From: Ypsolopha sequella
Lineage: Eukaryota > Arthropoda > Insecta > Lepidoptera > Ypsolophidae
DNA length: 64,000 bases
Assembly: GCA_934047225.1 (NCBI GenBank)
Contig: OW204001.1
Span: 11,764,201 to 11,828,200 of the forward strand
Direction: 5' to 3'
The notes below the pieces were generated by a model. That model had not been told where the DNA came from, searched no databases, and saw nothing but the letters and a program-made list of their open reading frames with translations. How positions within the stretch are numbered: position 1 is the stretch's first letter; every line of letters begins with the position of its first letter. Position numbers and translations under genes: made by a program. This document shows positions 1-12,192 of this stretch, one piece after another.

Positions 1-368
1 AGTCATTTTGTAGATGCAATTAGAGCTGTTTTCGGCTTTCGAGCAACAATGGTTGCCGTCCTTGGTGCTATACCGGCCAGTGTATAATAGTTGCCCGTGC
101 ATTCGAAATAAGTCTCTATTGCGGTGGGGAAAGTGTTTTGTGATTGACTAGACAAGTTGGTCGATGGGTATAGGAAGCGGGAGAAATGATCAATCAGCGA
201 GTAGACTTGTCGCCCCGACCTTGCTCTCGACTTGACTTGTACTGACAGCAAAAAAAGCTTGGTGAGAAAAATATGGGACAAGTAATTTTATGATCATTAT
301 TTTACTGAAATCAGTATAATATATATTGCGGGTCTCTTGGATGTGAATTCTCTGTTTTGGACCAATAT

Positions 369-1693
369 GGGTTGCCAGATGTCCGGTTTTGGACCGAACA
401 GTACGGTTTTTTGAACGGATGTCCGGTCTAGAAAGTTTTGGAAAACAGAAAAATAGAATGTTCATTTTTTTTTGAAAATACGCGATATGTATACCTTACG
501 CATGCAGTAGCGTGCACAGGCTTTTGACACAGGCTAGACAAAAAATATAAAAGCCAAAATAATCGATTAGTATGTTTACAACCCGTCAGCCAGTTAAATG
601 TTTCATATTGTTATGGATTGAATTTTATAGTTGCTTTACTTTTTATTTGAACTAATTCAATTTCCGGTACGAAGCGGCCTTTCTTGATTACTTTTTTTTT
701 CCACCAAAACACAGTTTTGAAAACGCACCATTCCTTAATTTTTCAACACACACATTGCCGGCACAACTTTCACAGTAGTTAATACTACCACTAGCAATTT
801 TTAGCAATTATTAGACCCAATTTTATATTATACTGCTTGTCAATCTTGACATCAATTTGCGTAACGAACGAACGAAAAAGAATAATGGATGGCACCCGCC
901 AAGCCTCCAAGGCGAAGGTGGCTTCGTAAGATTTCGGTAATTTTCGGTGAATGTCATAAAAAGCCGTCGGCTTTTTGCAGAGTCTTCGCACGCAAACAAG
1001 CATAAACTTTTGCATTGTGTGCCATGTATTAACAGTAACGCACACAAACATAGAAACTGATAGAATATGACCCACACATAGAAACCGTCAGACACCATTC
1101 CGCGATGGCTCTTGACATCGAGTGAGCGAGCGACTAGCAGACTGCGAACTGTGTCTCGCAGTTCCCACAAATGACAATAGATGGCAGTCGGTGTCGCTAC
1201 ATTTTAGCAGAAAATTTATTACGATATGCGTAAAAATGCGTAAATAATGCGTATTTGTCAGGGTAGACAGTGTCTATTTGTCTGTATGGACACTGCATGC
1301 ACGAGATGGTACAATATGTGTGCAGTGTTCCCATCTCCAATGCCTTAGAAAGAGTTTTTTGTGTAATGCGGTAATGTATGGACTGACGAAAGAATTCGAC
1401 TAGGTGTAAATACCGTAAAAAGTGAATTATGTGTTGTCAGTTGCATTGAATTCACAGAAACAATTTCAGGCAATAAAATTTTATTAAAAGCAGTAGCATC
1501 TAGTGCCAAATATGTTAAAAAGTGATTTTTTGCTTACCAATAGAATAATAAATATGTTTTAATGTTTACTAAGTGTTTCATTGTGTTCACCCTAAGTAAT
1601 TTCCGGTAATTTTCTCAGTTTTGATCTGGCCAAAAAAAATCATACCCTTTGATAATAAATGTTCGGTTTTTTATCTGGACCGTCTAGCAACCC
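369..1693. mobile_element. Possible hAT-like non-autonomous element
   Basis: GGGTTGCCAGATGTCCGG at 369-386 and the reverse complement of 1660-1693 (GGGTTGCTAGACGGTCCAG) form imperfect terminal repeats of about 30 bp. The '(C)AGGGTTGC' start resembles hAT termini. No transposase remains inside and no 8-bp target duplication is evident, so the assignment is tentative. Confidence 0.3.
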
Positions 1694-1702
1694 TAGTGGT
1701 GA

Positions 1703-1858
1703 CTGTCACTAGGCTCACGCCCCATCGCCGTACTTCAGGGATAAATGGACCCACAAAGCACGCAGACCGAACACTAATGTGCCTCTGCGGGATTTGAACC
1801 CACGGTCTCCAGATTCGTAGTCGAGTACCTACAGCACTAAATCACAGTCGCGGTAGGA
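1703..1858 (-). mobile_element. tRNA-derived SINE
   Basis: On the minus strand a pol III A box (GTGATTTAGTG, 1845-1835) and B box (GGTTCAAATCCCG, 1800-1788) lie at tRNA spacing, followed by GCAGAGGCACATTAGTGTTC. The same layout and tail occur at 22425 on the plus strand, so it is a family and not a tRNA gene. Confidence 0.7.
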
Positions 1859-2315
1859 ATTCGATTAGTAATTAAAAATAAAAGTCATCACCCGTTCTCT
1901 CTAACGAGTCGCTTTATTCCTGGCCCCAAATAAAATGTATAATTATTTCTATCAATTAAGTAATACATATTTTTCAGTAGGATGGCTGAATGTGCTGATG
2001 GTACCTGTACCTTTTCCGGTTCGGACAGTCATTGTGGACTGTACCAACTGTATGAAAAAGTCAATGAATGACGCGTTGTCATGCGTGTCCTGATACAATG
2101 TCATGATTTTGTACTTGAACCCAAGATAGGATGTGTTACACTTGTCAAGTGTCACTTGATTAGGTTTTAATTACTTGTCTTGGTTTATTTGTTCTTTCAT
2201 TGAGCAACATGATTATCTTGCTGTCATTTGTTTAATTTAAGTTATGCTTAGCTATTCTGTTGAAACGGGAGCAAGATTTTTTGAATTTCTAATTTTAATA
2301 TTAAGTTATTAAATT
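1859..2315. other. No gene recognised
   Basis: AT-rich DNA between the SINE and the mariner remnant. The mariner 3' non-coding end should lie in its right part, but terminal repeats were not found. Confidence 0.5.
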
Positions 2316-3361
2316 TCAGAAGAATACGTGGGACACTCGGAAAATTTTGCGAAAGAACAAACAATGTTTTATGGTGTATATATTTTCAAAGAACTCTCCA
2401 CCAGCATCTTTACAAAGTTTTATGCGATTTTGGAAACACTTTTTCCAGTCAGCCTCAAACACCTCTTCTACGGCTTTCTCGAACGCTGTTAGTGCATCTT
2501 CTGGCGATGAAAACTGCATCCTCTTGAGTTGAATTTTGATTTTAAGGAATAAGAAGAAGACACGGTGCTAAATCTGGGATGTAAGGGGGGTTACCCAAAA
2601 GTTTAACTAGTGTGCTGTCCAGGAAGTCCCTTGTTTTGAGTGCTGAGTGCACTGGCGCGTTGTTATGGTGAAGCAATAGCCTACAGAGCCCCGTGATCGG
2701 TCGCTTGTTGCACACAACAGTAAAAACTTCTGGCAAGCATTTGGTATTAAACCATTCAGCATTGATGGTACTTTTCGTAGGAATGAATAACAAATACCCC
2801 GTCAAATTGAATAAACTAGCGATCAAAATTTTTCCTGCGCTTCTCGATCGCTTCACTTTGGTAGGCGTCGCTTCGTTTTCAAACAGCCAAACTGTCAACT
2901 GGCGCTTTGTTTCTGGGTCGTATTGATAAATCAAAGATTCATCACTTGTAATAATGTTGTAAAATCGCCGGGACAAGCCTGCTTCAAATTTAGCAATCAT
3001 ATCATTGCACCATTCCACGCGGGCCTGCTTCTGAGGAGCGGTGAGGTTTTGCGGCACCCAGCGCAAAACTATCCTCCTCACGTAAAAATACTCGTGTAGA
3101 ATCTCATGAATGCTCCCCGATCCAATCTGCAATACTCGTCATACGTATAATTCGCCTGTTCTCTTGAATTAAATCTTTCAGTGCCAGCACGTTTCCTTCT
3201 GTTACAGCCGTCAAAGGGCGACCACTTCTTTTTTCATCCCTCAAAGTTGGTCAACTGCGCTTAAATTCGTTATACCACAGGGACACGGTTTACTTAGAGG
3301 GGCTTTTATCCATAATTGCCATTTGAAGTCTATTAACGATTTTTTCAGCTCTAAGCGACAT
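2316..3361 (-). pseudogene. mariner-type transposase, decayed
   Basis: The transposase can be followed over its whole length in three frames. The N-terminal helix-turn-helix part is at 3361-3133 (MSLRAEKIVNRLQ near the start, then SGRPLTAVTEGN) with internal stops. The core is at 3132-2542 with the WVPQNL motif, TSDES (first catalytic Asp, residue 64 of this frame), HHNNAP where HHDNA is expected (Asp to Asn, residue 157), and PDLAPC followed by Leu where the third Asp should be (residue 192, 35 residues on). The C-terminus is in another frame at 2532-2316 (WKKCFQNRIKLC). Two of three catalytic acids are lost, so it is inactive. Terminal repeats were not confirmed. Confidence 0.85.
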
Positions 3362-3619
3362 TTGAAATTGTAAAAAAATCATCATTCATCAATCATTCCC
3401 GACGTAGATCCATTATTCAATGAGACACGATAGTTCAATTTAGCTCGTAAAAAATGTGTGAAGAAATTTTGAAGTTGAAACGTTCGTATTTTTACATTTG
3501 AATATTGTATTTTCATAATAAATTAAAACTCGCAAGTGTCTCATACACAGAACATTTTTTTCGCAAAACATATTGCATGGCCTGATACTTAAATTAAAAA
3601 TGCAGGTTATAAAATAATA

Positions 3620-3872
3620 TACTGGGTGTTAGTATGAAGTTGCGGAAGCTGGAAACTGGCCATGGTACTCTCCATACGAACCACTATGGAGACAAGCCTC
3701 GAAACGCGAAAAAAAAACGATTCCATAAAAAAGTTATATAGCTACCCGATCAAAATGTATAAAACAACAGATTTTTTTCTTGATATCTCAGTTTTTTTCA
3801 CGGAGAGTTTTTTGTATGGACGAGTACTATGGCCAGTTTTCGGCATCCGCAACTTTATCTTAACACTCTGTA
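3620..3872. mobile_element. MITE with about 60-bp terminal inverted repeats
   Basis: The left arm (TACTGGGTGTTAGTATGAAG...) and the reverse complement of the right arm (TACAGAGTGTTAAGATAAAG...) match over about 60 bp, including GTTGCGGA and AAACTGGCCAT. TA flanks both ends, as for Tc1/mariner-type elements. There is no coding content. Confidence 0.65.
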
Positions 3873-4154
3873 TAGGTAACATAGGCGTAGGTAGGCGTTA
3901 GTAAAGTAAGTTAACTTTTATTTAATTTGTTTACCCGTTCAGTATAATATGAAGAGAATGTGATTTAGTAAAAAGCAGTCGCCTTCAGTTCAAGCCCCCT
4001 ATTTTTAAACGATTTTAACAGCTATGAAAACAAAACGGCCACTGAGTAGCTTGTGATGCTGGCGTCCGCGCAAGCTCGCTCACCCAGCGAATAAGCACTC
4101 TACATTGCAATCAATTGATAGCTCTATAAAATTCGTGATACTTACGTCGTGTGT

Positions 4155-4632
4155 TAAGGCGATTACCATCGCCAAATTAGCAGCTCGATATTTGTCACTA
4201 CAAATATCAACGGAAACGACATTGAAATAACGTTCATATCAGCGCGCAATGCATAGTGGCTGTTACGACGCTCGCTGCGTCCTTGAAAGAGCGAAATAGG
4301 GGAAAATTATACTTTTCACTTGGACGTGATTACTCGATTGAATAGTCTCATGTTATGTTTATAGCTATAAAGTTTATCTATTTATCAAAGCATAGATGTA
4401 TTCAATCGGCCAAGCCACTCAGGAGCAGTAGGGAATTTGAGGTCAAAAAACACCACTCAGTAAAAAAAAAAAATTCATGTAGAAGTTTTGGTGGTATGAA
4501 AAAGAAAACTGTTGCATATGTTGTCTAAGAGTTGATTATTCATAATACATTTTTTCATTATTTTTGGTTTGGCCATAAACGAGGAGTAGGCTTTAGAAAG
4601 TACCCATTTGGCAATAGTAAGGGCCTTAAGTC
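4155..4632 (+). repeat. Dispersed repeat family A, copy 1
   Basis: About 480 bp shared with 4915-5392 and 54713-55213: CGCCAAATTAGCAGCTCG near the start, GACGCTCGCTGCGTCCTTGAAA, GTTTATCTATTTATCAAAGC, and GGCCATAAACGAGGAGTAGG near the end. A short reading frame over the last 60 bp is not conserved in the third copy, so it is not treated as coding. Element class unknown. Confidence 0.75.
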
Positions 4633-4914
4633 CGCAATAGTAGCACAGTATAATTGTTTATTCTGTGGTAGTAGCGTTGCTTCGGCCAGCAGCATACCTA
4701 GCTATCTAGCTACCAATGGTGGACGTGGCGGTGTAGCGCCGTCCCTCCCTACTAGGGTATACTAGGGTTGGTAACTCTTGAACGATCCAACCCGGGAGAT
4801 TTGAACAAATCGGTGGGAAATTTAATGAAAGTCGGTAATATTTGTAAATTTTTTAATTTGCTTTGTTTTTTTGTAGAAGCTTCTAATATTTGTCAGTTTT
4901 TGAGCACATAACCA

Positions 4915-5392
4915 TTAAGGCGATTACCGTCGCCAAATTAGCAGCTCGAAGTTTGTCTGTATGAATATCGACGGAAAAGACATTGAAATAACGTTCAAAT
5001 CAGTGCACAATGCGTAGTGGCTGTTACGACGCTCGCTGCGTCCTTGAAATGGCAAAATAGGAGAAAATAATACTTTTCACATGGGCGTCATTGTTCGATT
5101 GAATAATTCTATGTTATATTTATAGCTATCAAGTTTATCTATTTATCAAAGCATAAATGAATTAAATCACCTAAGGCGCTTAGGAGCAGTAGGAAATTCA
5201 AGCCAAAAAACACCATTCAGTTGAAACAATTTTTCAGATAGAAGTTTTGGTGGTACGAAAAAGAAAAATGTTGCATATGTTGTACTAGAGTTGATAATCC
5301 ATGATACATTTTTTCAATATTTTTGGTTTGGCCATAAAAGAGGAGTAGGCTTTAGAAAGTACCCATTTGGCGGTATTAAGGGCCTTAAAGAT
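4915..5392 (+). repeat. Dispersed repeat family A, copy 2 (direct repeat of copy 1)
   Basis: A diverged copy of 4155-4632 in the same orientation about 760 bp away, with the same order of blocks and many scattered substitutions. The 280 bp between the copies (4633-4914) has nothing recognised. Confidence 0.75.
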
Positions 5393-5454
5393 TTACATGA
5401 AAAATCAAAATTTATTTCGCGTCTTCTTCTTCTTTTCGTTTCGCTGGTTAAAGG

Positions 5455-5665
5455 CTTTAGAAATCTATTGCAGTAGGTGGACAGGTTGACTGCATTTGCC
5501 GTAGCCTTCCAAAGGTCGTCCCACGTGCAGGAGTTCGGGCAAGCAGGAAGCAGGGCATGAGAGCAGATGGAGCATAGTCTGAGCGACAACTCCACAATTG
5601 CACTGTGTGTGGTATTTGTTTATAATACCCCATCTGCTTAGGGTCTCCTTGCATCGGCTCACCTG
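5455..5665 (-). pseudogene. LINE reverse-transcriptase ORF, C-terminal fragment
   Basis: On the minus strand one frame gives CNCGVVAQTMLHLLSCP and the next gives SCTWDDLWKATANAVNL. Together, across one frameshift, these resemble the cysteine-rich C-terminus of jockey/CR1-type LINE ORF2 (CxCG..QTMxHLLxxC then a tail with xDLW). There is no catalytic domain. Confidence 0.6.
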
Positions 5666-6597
5666 CGTTCGGAGTAATATCTGTAATTTAAAAACTCTGA
5701 AAATTCTCTAGAATTTTCTACATACATTATTCAAGACATTTGTAGAGGGATTTTTAATCAGATGTCCTGATGTAGCCGCAAATTCACAATAACTGATGTT
5801 TTGCATGGGTGAGAGTAGGCAGTAGAGCAGGATAGACAATTCAAAAACAAAAGCCTTTGTGCAGGATGAAAGTTTGGCTTGATCTGAAATATAAATTGAC
5901 GTGAAAGCGTCGACCAAAAGGCGCCGAAGGACAATCTCGCTCTACGCTGACATGGGCCTAGGGCCGGCGCGTCATTCTTACTTGACTATTCAATACTTGG
6001 TAAGTGCAAATACTTTAATATACAATCTTTACATAGGTAATTACCAAACCAAAAGTTTCATAAACAAAATATTTAAAAAGTTTTTTTGTTATGTTAACGA
6101 CATCTATCGTACATTGTTGAAACTACTGGTAGGCAATGTGGAGGGACTGACAACGGAGCCTAGAGCAAAGTTGGTGAAACTAAAGATCGTTGTTCCGTAG
6201 AAACTGTATAGATGGTGGTAGTAATAGTTACTTCCATTTATCTATTTGTGTAAAAAATAACAAATACTAATATCATTCATTACTGAATAAACGTTGCTAA
6301 GTATACTTACATTAACTTGCTGACGGTCAGAAAGAAGGTTTCTTTTCTATATTCTTCCACTTGAGACACCAGTGTAAGAACTAGTACTACTTCGCCAATA
6401 TTTTCGTACCAATAATGCTGCTGCCAAAGTATTTGCCCTTCCCGTATATTTTACGCTAGATTTCGGAGGGGAGATAAATCCAACTATCCCCCGGGATACC
6501 TGCTTGTTGAAATTAAATTAGACTATCTATGTGTCTATGTGGACAGAAAATGTATTGCAACTTTTCTCAGGAATAATTTTACTTCTAGTTACTTACA
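5666..6597. other. No gene recognised
   Basis: AT-rich sequence with only short, unsupported ORFs (for example 5901-6200). No motif, splice structure or repeat relative was found. Confidence 0.5.
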
Positions 6598-6790
6598 ATT
6601 TTAACAAATACATCATTGAAGGAAAAGTGGAGGAGAAAAGAAAGAGAGGAAGGCCTAGGAGAACATTCATGGATCTGGTGAAAGAGAAAGTAAATGTCGT
6701 GTCGTAGAAAAGGCGGATTGCAGAACTGAATGGAGAGAACTCCACCGACAAGAGCACAACTCTTAAATAAAAATGAATGAATATTATTTC
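6598..6790 (+). pseudogene. RTE-type LINE ORF, C-terminal fragment
   Basis: The plus-strand frame gives IEGKVEEKRKRGRPRRTFMD then LVKEKVNVVS and a stop, followed after a frameshift by WRELHRQEHNS-like codons. 'KRKRGRPRRT' is the hallmark of the end of endonuclease-reverse transcriptase ORFs in insect RTE-like LINEs. The tail reads AAATAAAAATGAATGAATA. Confidence 0.65.
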
Positions 6791-6949
6791 CCTAAGAGTA
6801 ATATATCCTAAAAAGTTTCTTGCCCTTCTTCTTAGCAAGACTAATCGAATGGGCGGAGGTAGGCATGTATTTATATATGTAACCTATTAGTATGTAGTAT
6901 ATAGGATGGGATTTGGTCGGCCGCCTGGATTCGTGCTGGGGGCTCGGTT

Positions 6950-7031
6950 GGTGATCATTGAACCTTGTTCCTGGTCCCTGGCCGGGTCTCCGGTATGGGT
7001 TCGGGCGGCTGATTGGATTTTACCTTGTATA
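6950..7031 (+). repeat. Half copy of MITE family C
   Basis: GATCATTGAACCTTGTTCCTG ... TTCGGGCGGCTGATTGGATTTTACCTTGTATA aligns with the right half of the element at 39200-39462. The left half is absent. Confidence 0.55.
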
Positions 7032-7054
7032 ATATATATTTTACCTATCATTTT

Positions 7055-7232
7055 AATCGTAAATATATTGCTACATAAATTAAATAAACCTTTAATTTAG
7101 TTCATGTACATTTATTATTTTATTACATATATTTTCTTTATTAGATTAAATTTGACGTGTAAAAAGTGTATATATCTATACCTGCTTTGCAAAATAAACT
7201 ATTTGAATTTGAATTTGAATTTGAATTTGAGT
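7055..7232 (+). mobile_element. LINE 3' end with (GAATTT)n tail
   Basis: The sequence ends CAAAATAAACTATTTGAATTTGAATTT..., with about five hexamer units (7199-7232). Two more copies are seen: 11095-11255 (minus) and 41817-41920 (plus). Hexamer tails like this mark 3' ends of lepidopteran non-LTR retroelements. Confidence 0.65.
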
Positions 7233-7764
7233 CAATGGACCGATTTAAATAAAAAAACAACTTGTAGGTAAAGAAAACAAGCACTAAATTTGCCTGGAAA
7301 TCGGTGTGTACGAGTAGGTTCAAAGATTTGTTTGTCAGTACTAAAACTGAAATCACGTAGTGTTTTATGAAGACATCTCTAGGAATAAAAACAAACTTGC
7401 CTGACTGTGGAGGCTTTTATCGAGGTTAGGAACAAAGTAGACGGATAACATTTTATTGAACCCGACAAGTGCGAATCTAAAGCTCACTCTAGGTGGTTCT
7501 GTAGGTCTGTATTTACCTACTATCTTTCCAAGTTTTGTTGAATAACTATTGAGTGAATTTTGAATTTAAGTGTTCTGTTTTGATTAATTGGAAAAAGGTG
7601 GGTTTTTCACAATCCGGCTGCGTAATCGCTCTTAACTACAATGAGGCAATAATGCAAGTCACTGTACAAATTATAATTAACGTTACCCATCCCCCAGCCC
7701 ATAGTTACATAACCTACCTTCATTCACACACCCTCCCTAGTAGCTACGAAATGCTGATCCCAAC

Positions 7765-8165
7765 ACTTTTATCATCCATCATCCATCCATCAGCCTAGTT
7801 CGTCCACTGCTGGACATAGCCTTTCCAGGACTTTGCCACTCCCGGCGGTCATCTTGGAAGAAATGCCCATACTCACACACGCTTCGGGCAGCCGGGTTGG
7901 TGAGTGCGGTGCCGAAACCCTCGCACCAGTAACGCCGATGCCCGTCACCAGGCTGTTCCATATAAGGCCCGGCTATTAGGGATGGATATACCGCCATCCA
8001 TCGGTCCCAGGCATGGTGGGCCTCCTGGTTTTTTGCCTGTGAGCTGTCCTCTTACTCTTCCCCGAATTACTTAGAGGGGGTCTCCAAGTAAGATGGCGGT
8101 ACCTCCACAGTCGAGCCCGGCATCAGCTCTACCACCTGTTATCCCTGGGGGGTCAGTTGCCTCGA
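7765..8165 (-). mobile_element. RTE-like LINE 3' end (CTGGACATAGGCCT family)
   Basis: ATCCATC repeats are followed by CAGCCTAGTTCGTCCACTGC and TGGACATAGCCTTTCC. Read on the minus strand the 3' part encodes DRREWQSPGKA-like codons ending an ORF. The same 350-400 bp unit recurs at 51850-52235 and 63495-63860, and partly at 21598-21765, 50921-51030 and 51528-51690. Confidence 0.7.
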
Positions 8166-8789
8166 GGGAAGCCAGTTCTGTACACCTTGCTGGTATAAAT
8201 AGGTGTGCTCATTCAGATGAAGCATCCCTGGTTCGAACACGTCAAAAATGCCTCATACTATGATCGTAGGGTTATAATTGCAACTTACAATAACACTTAC
8301 AGATATATACACCCAGCAAGCACACACACCCTCAACACTCACACTCTCACATAATAACTTAACTTTCCAAGTACTTATTATAAATTTTATAAGTCTACTT
8401 TGTTAAATCATAGATAAGAAGGAGCTGGCACAGATATGTTTCAATACTTAAAAGGATGTTCCAACATCTAATGTAGTATATTTAACAATAAGAGTTTTTA
8501 CAAATAAACTACATATTCTCTATTTCTATTTTTTCTATTCCACTTACAGTGCGTTCCGCATGGCGCTAATAGCGCTAAACCTACCATCCAACTTCTTATG
8601 CCCATCAAGTCAAGCTGCTTACATTTATGATCCATTCGGAATTCGGAACTCTTTTATACGCGACATGGGCGTTGACACTTGAAAGTGACAGAATTTGTAG
8701 AAATTTGTTTACGTTACGTGAATACAAAGGACTACTTTACTAGGTCCAAGAAGAGATTTCTTCTAACTACAAACTTTGAATCATGGTTT

Positions 8790-9135
8790 AATAATACCCT
8801 CTTATGCTCCGAATAACCTATTTTTGACATTTTTGCATAGTGTGGAAAAACTATAAATCGTATCTGAAAACTGTTTTTTCATAATATCGTTTGATGCTTT
8901 ATTATGATTCTGAAATATGTATTGTCATTGTTATGTCTCTATTTAAATCACAATAGTGATGATACGAAATGGTATTCGAGAGTTATTCTTGAAATTCCTG
9001 ATATTTTTCTGAAGTTACTATAAAAATTACGGCAATTGTTTTGAATGATCTTATTCTTCATTTTATAGAGTAGCACGTGATATTTTTTTGTTGAGAAATG
9101 TTAATATTTAGTATCATCTAAAGTGATAATGCCGA
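8790..9135 (+). repeat. Dispersed repeat family B, copy 1
   Basis: The sequence with AACTATAAATCGTATCTGAAA, GTTATGTCTCTATTTAAATC, CTCGAGAG/ATTCGAGAG and TTCTGAAGTTACTATA aligns along its length with 23790-24140 in the same orientation. It ends where the TTAA-flanked element begins. Not coding. Confidence 0.65.
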
Positions 9136-9169
9136 ACCCTGTTTTTGCCCCATTTCCGAATTCCGGTGG

Positions 9170-9983
9170 TTAAGGGGGAACGAGTCGTATCCTCTACGAA
9201 ACGCACAACTTAAGATGGTTATTCTTATTTTTGAATTACAGATATTTAAGAAACGTGATTTACGGCATTTCGCGAACATAGTTTCGTGTCAGTTGGGCTT
9301 TTCTGACCAAATTTTGTTATTATGCATTACGTTGTAAATGTATGGGCACTCATACTTAAAAGCGTGTTTTAAGTTTGTGTGCCCATACATTTACAACGTA
9401 ACGCATAAAATAACAAAACTTTGCCGGAAAAGCTTTACTGGCACTAAACTATGTTCGCGAAATGCCATAAATCACGTTTATTTAATATCTGTAATTCAAA
9501 AATAAGAAGAACCATCTTAAGGCAATATGCAAAAAAAATACGGGTGTTTCTTTTCTGTGTATTTCATGAAATACACGGAAAATTTCAATAAATTTCTGGT
9601 ATATGCATTTTGACTATGTAATCTAGGGTTTTGAAATTGAAAAACATGTTTGGATAAATTTTCCTCGATAGAAATAATTGTTGAAATGAGGTCTTCAAAC
9701 ATACTTTTTCTCCTTGTTTGACGAATAGGAACCATATACAGAACTCAAACATATTTTGTTACGTGTTTTTTTAAATAATATCTAGAGATTTGATATTTGA
9801 AAATTTGTTAGCTATTTTAGTTTTTTTTAATAAAAATATAAAACCAACTTTTTTCCCTTTTGCCCTGAATCCGCCCCTCTCGCACTGCGGGATTTTTCGC
9901 TTGGAGTGACAGTGACAAAAATAAAATTCGCATAGCCTCTTAAGTTGTGCGTTTCGTAGAGGATACGAATCGTTTCCCCTTAA
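9170..9983. mobile_element. TTAA-flanked non-autonomous element (piggyBac-like ends)
   Basis: TTAA at 9170-9173 and 9980-9983 flank an 806-bp unit. Its ends are inverted repeats of about 40 bp (GGGGGAACGAGTCGTATCC...; right, reversed, GGGGAAACGATTCGTATCC...), matching through GAAACGCACAACTTAAG. TTAA duplication is the mark of piggyBac-type transposition. No transposase is inside. The segment 9530-9940 has relatives at 47980-48110 and 49860-50215. Confidence 0.7.
9208..9522. repeat. Nested palindrome inside the TTAA element
   Basis: Arms 9211-9360 and 9365-9519 are reverse complements with few mismatches (CATTTCGCGAACATAGTTTCG against its complement) and almost no loop. Both outer ends read TTAA, suggesting a second TTAA-targeting element inserted into the first. 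Confidence 0.7.
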
Positions 9984-11062
9984 ATGGTACCACTGTAATC
10001 TGATACATAGATCAGAGCTACGACCTGAACTGTGATTAAGTTTTAGTAATACATTACTAATAATTGAAGTATTAAATGGAATAATATTATTTGGTAAATT
10101 TAACTACGACGCGACGCGCGTAGCACGCGCGGCAACTTGCAACTTCGTAGCCAATTGGCAAAAAGATAAATTGCTACGAAAACAAATTGTCTTAGCCGAA
10201 AAAAAACACAGCAGCGGGAAGATACCGCACAGAACAATTTTATTTCAACCATTTTTGAAATATTTTTTGTTTTACAATATTTGCATGTAATTTTTTTTGG
10301 ATTATTTTAAAAATAAACGATGATTTTAAATGAGGCAGCAGCGACCCGTGCAAATAAGAATATTCTCAGTCGCAATTTCTTTTTCAGAAATTAATATTTT
10401 TGCAGTTTTACTGTGCCGTACCAGCCACAGAACCCAGTCACGTAACTTTGAATCGACAAGGGTTTACTAAAGTCTGCGGAACCCTACGGAAGGTGGCGCC
10501 GCACGTCCTGGATCTGGGTTATGGTGTTGTTTATGCAGCGCACCCCTGTTTGACCTTGTTTTTATTGGTTTCGTAGGAAACCACCGATCCGACGAGGACT
10601 TGGACTCGTTGAAAAGGACTGGAAACCTTTTCAAAAGCTCCTTGGTCCAAAAATAAGAATTTGCAACAAAAATTCATGAATAAAACTAAAATATCGTCAC
10701 GGCATATATCACCGAGGGGTATCAGGGGTATCGTCAACACTCGTATATCCACTTTTCACGGACAATTTTTACGTCCCAACGTGATACGGGTGAGCGTTAT
10801 CGACGATTTAGAAACCATGTCGCTGGCCCACGATAGGTAAAGATGGGTTCGAATCCTTTTAACCTCCTGAGACCCAGATATTTTTATTTTCATTAGTGTT
10901 TGTATGAAAAAATTGATATAAATGCAATCTGTAAAAAAAAACGGAAGTACAGAAGCTGGATATTTTCTCCATGGAATAATCATATTAACTGGTTAATTGG
11001 CTTGCCATATGCTAGATGGCACTCAAAGGATTGTCGAAGGTTTTTTTTTGTTTATGTATTAT
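9984..11062. other. No gene recognised
   Basis: Mixed sequence with a small GC-rich patch (10105-10140) and a B-box-like GGTTCGAATCC at 10847-10857, but no matching A box. Short ORFs on both strands overlap each other and are not supported. Confidence 0.5.
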
Positions 11063-11441
11063 TAGCGACCCGTCCCGGCTTCGCACGGATGCAATGCAAA
11101 ATTCAAAAAGTTTATTTTGCAAAGTAGGTATATATAATACACGTTTCACAAGTCAAATTTTAATCTTATAAAAATATATGTAATAAAATAATAAATGTAC
11201 ATGAACTACTTAGATTAAATGTTTATTTAATTTATGTAGCAATATATATACGATGCAAGCAATATATATGCTGATGTATTATACATATAAACCTTCCTCT
11301 TGAATCACTCTATCTATTTAAAAAAACCGCATCAATATCCGTTGCGTAGTTTTAAAGATTTAAGCATACATAGGGACAGACAGACAGCAGGAAGCGACTT
11401 TGTTTTATACTATGTAGTGATAGTGATAGTGATAGTGATAT
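11063..11441 (+). mobile_element. Lepidopteran non-autonomous repeat with (GTGATA)n end
   Basis: It begins AGCGACCCGTCCCGGCTTCGC and ends CGACTTTGTTTTATACTATG TAGTGATAG with a short (GTGATA) run (11417-11441). Both ends are recurrent sequences in Lepidoptera. A LINE 3' end (11095-11255) interrupts it. Confidence 0.5.
11095..11255 (-). mobile_element. LINE 3' end, inverted copy
   Basis: The reverse complement of 7055-7210, nearly identical over GCTACATAAATTAAATAAAC and ATGTACATTTATTATTTTATTACA. It lies inside the repeat at 11063-11425, interrupting it. Confidence 0.65.
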
Positions 11442-12192
11442 ATACGACGCCAATTCTAATCACAATTTCCTGTTTTCCTTCCCGCCAGTATTTATAGTTG
11501 TTTCCATGTACCTGCGGTACAGTACAGACCTAATCCAGTTTGGGGACAAAAGATATGTTTAAATCAGTTGTAATTATACTAATTATTATTATTGTTATGT
11601 TTGTCTTTCCATATTTCGAAACTATAAAGTCCTTGGTAAAAGCCAAGACGTAGAGGCCCTTTAAGGACAATTTTAATATTAATGTTATTATTCTAAGCGA
11701 AGGATTTCGCTAAAATGTATAATAATATTAATATTATAAATAAATATATCAATAATAAATATTAACATAATTATGTTAACTTTGATGGCGTAGATACTTC
11801 TTGTCGTTTTCCGTAAACCCAAAATGATGATATATTAGCCTCTAACTTCGCTAAATAAAAAACAAACTAACCACAAAGTCTTCGTCTGGGTTAACAAGCA
11901 TCTGCCCTAATTCGCGGCTCGTTCGCTACACTTCACTAATTGAGAGAATTAACAGGTTTCTCTACTAGACAAGGTATGATACTTACTATAGTTTTTATTT
12001 TTGCAGATGTTGACCGTCGTCTTCTATTTTAAGGCGTACCATCAAAAAATATATAACCACAGTAAAACAATGAAATAATATTGAAAATACAAAAAAGCAA
12101 TCTATGGTTATACTACCAAGATCACGTTTCGATTAATCTGTGAAGGTATATACGAATAAAAGAATATACGAACTGACTGATTGACTGATGTA

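Noticed and set aside
4532..4765. ORF with FGHKRGVGFRKYPFG, repeated at 5291-5476
   Set aside because: The similarity comes from the dispersed repeat family A; the third copy (54.7-55.2 kb) breaks the frame.
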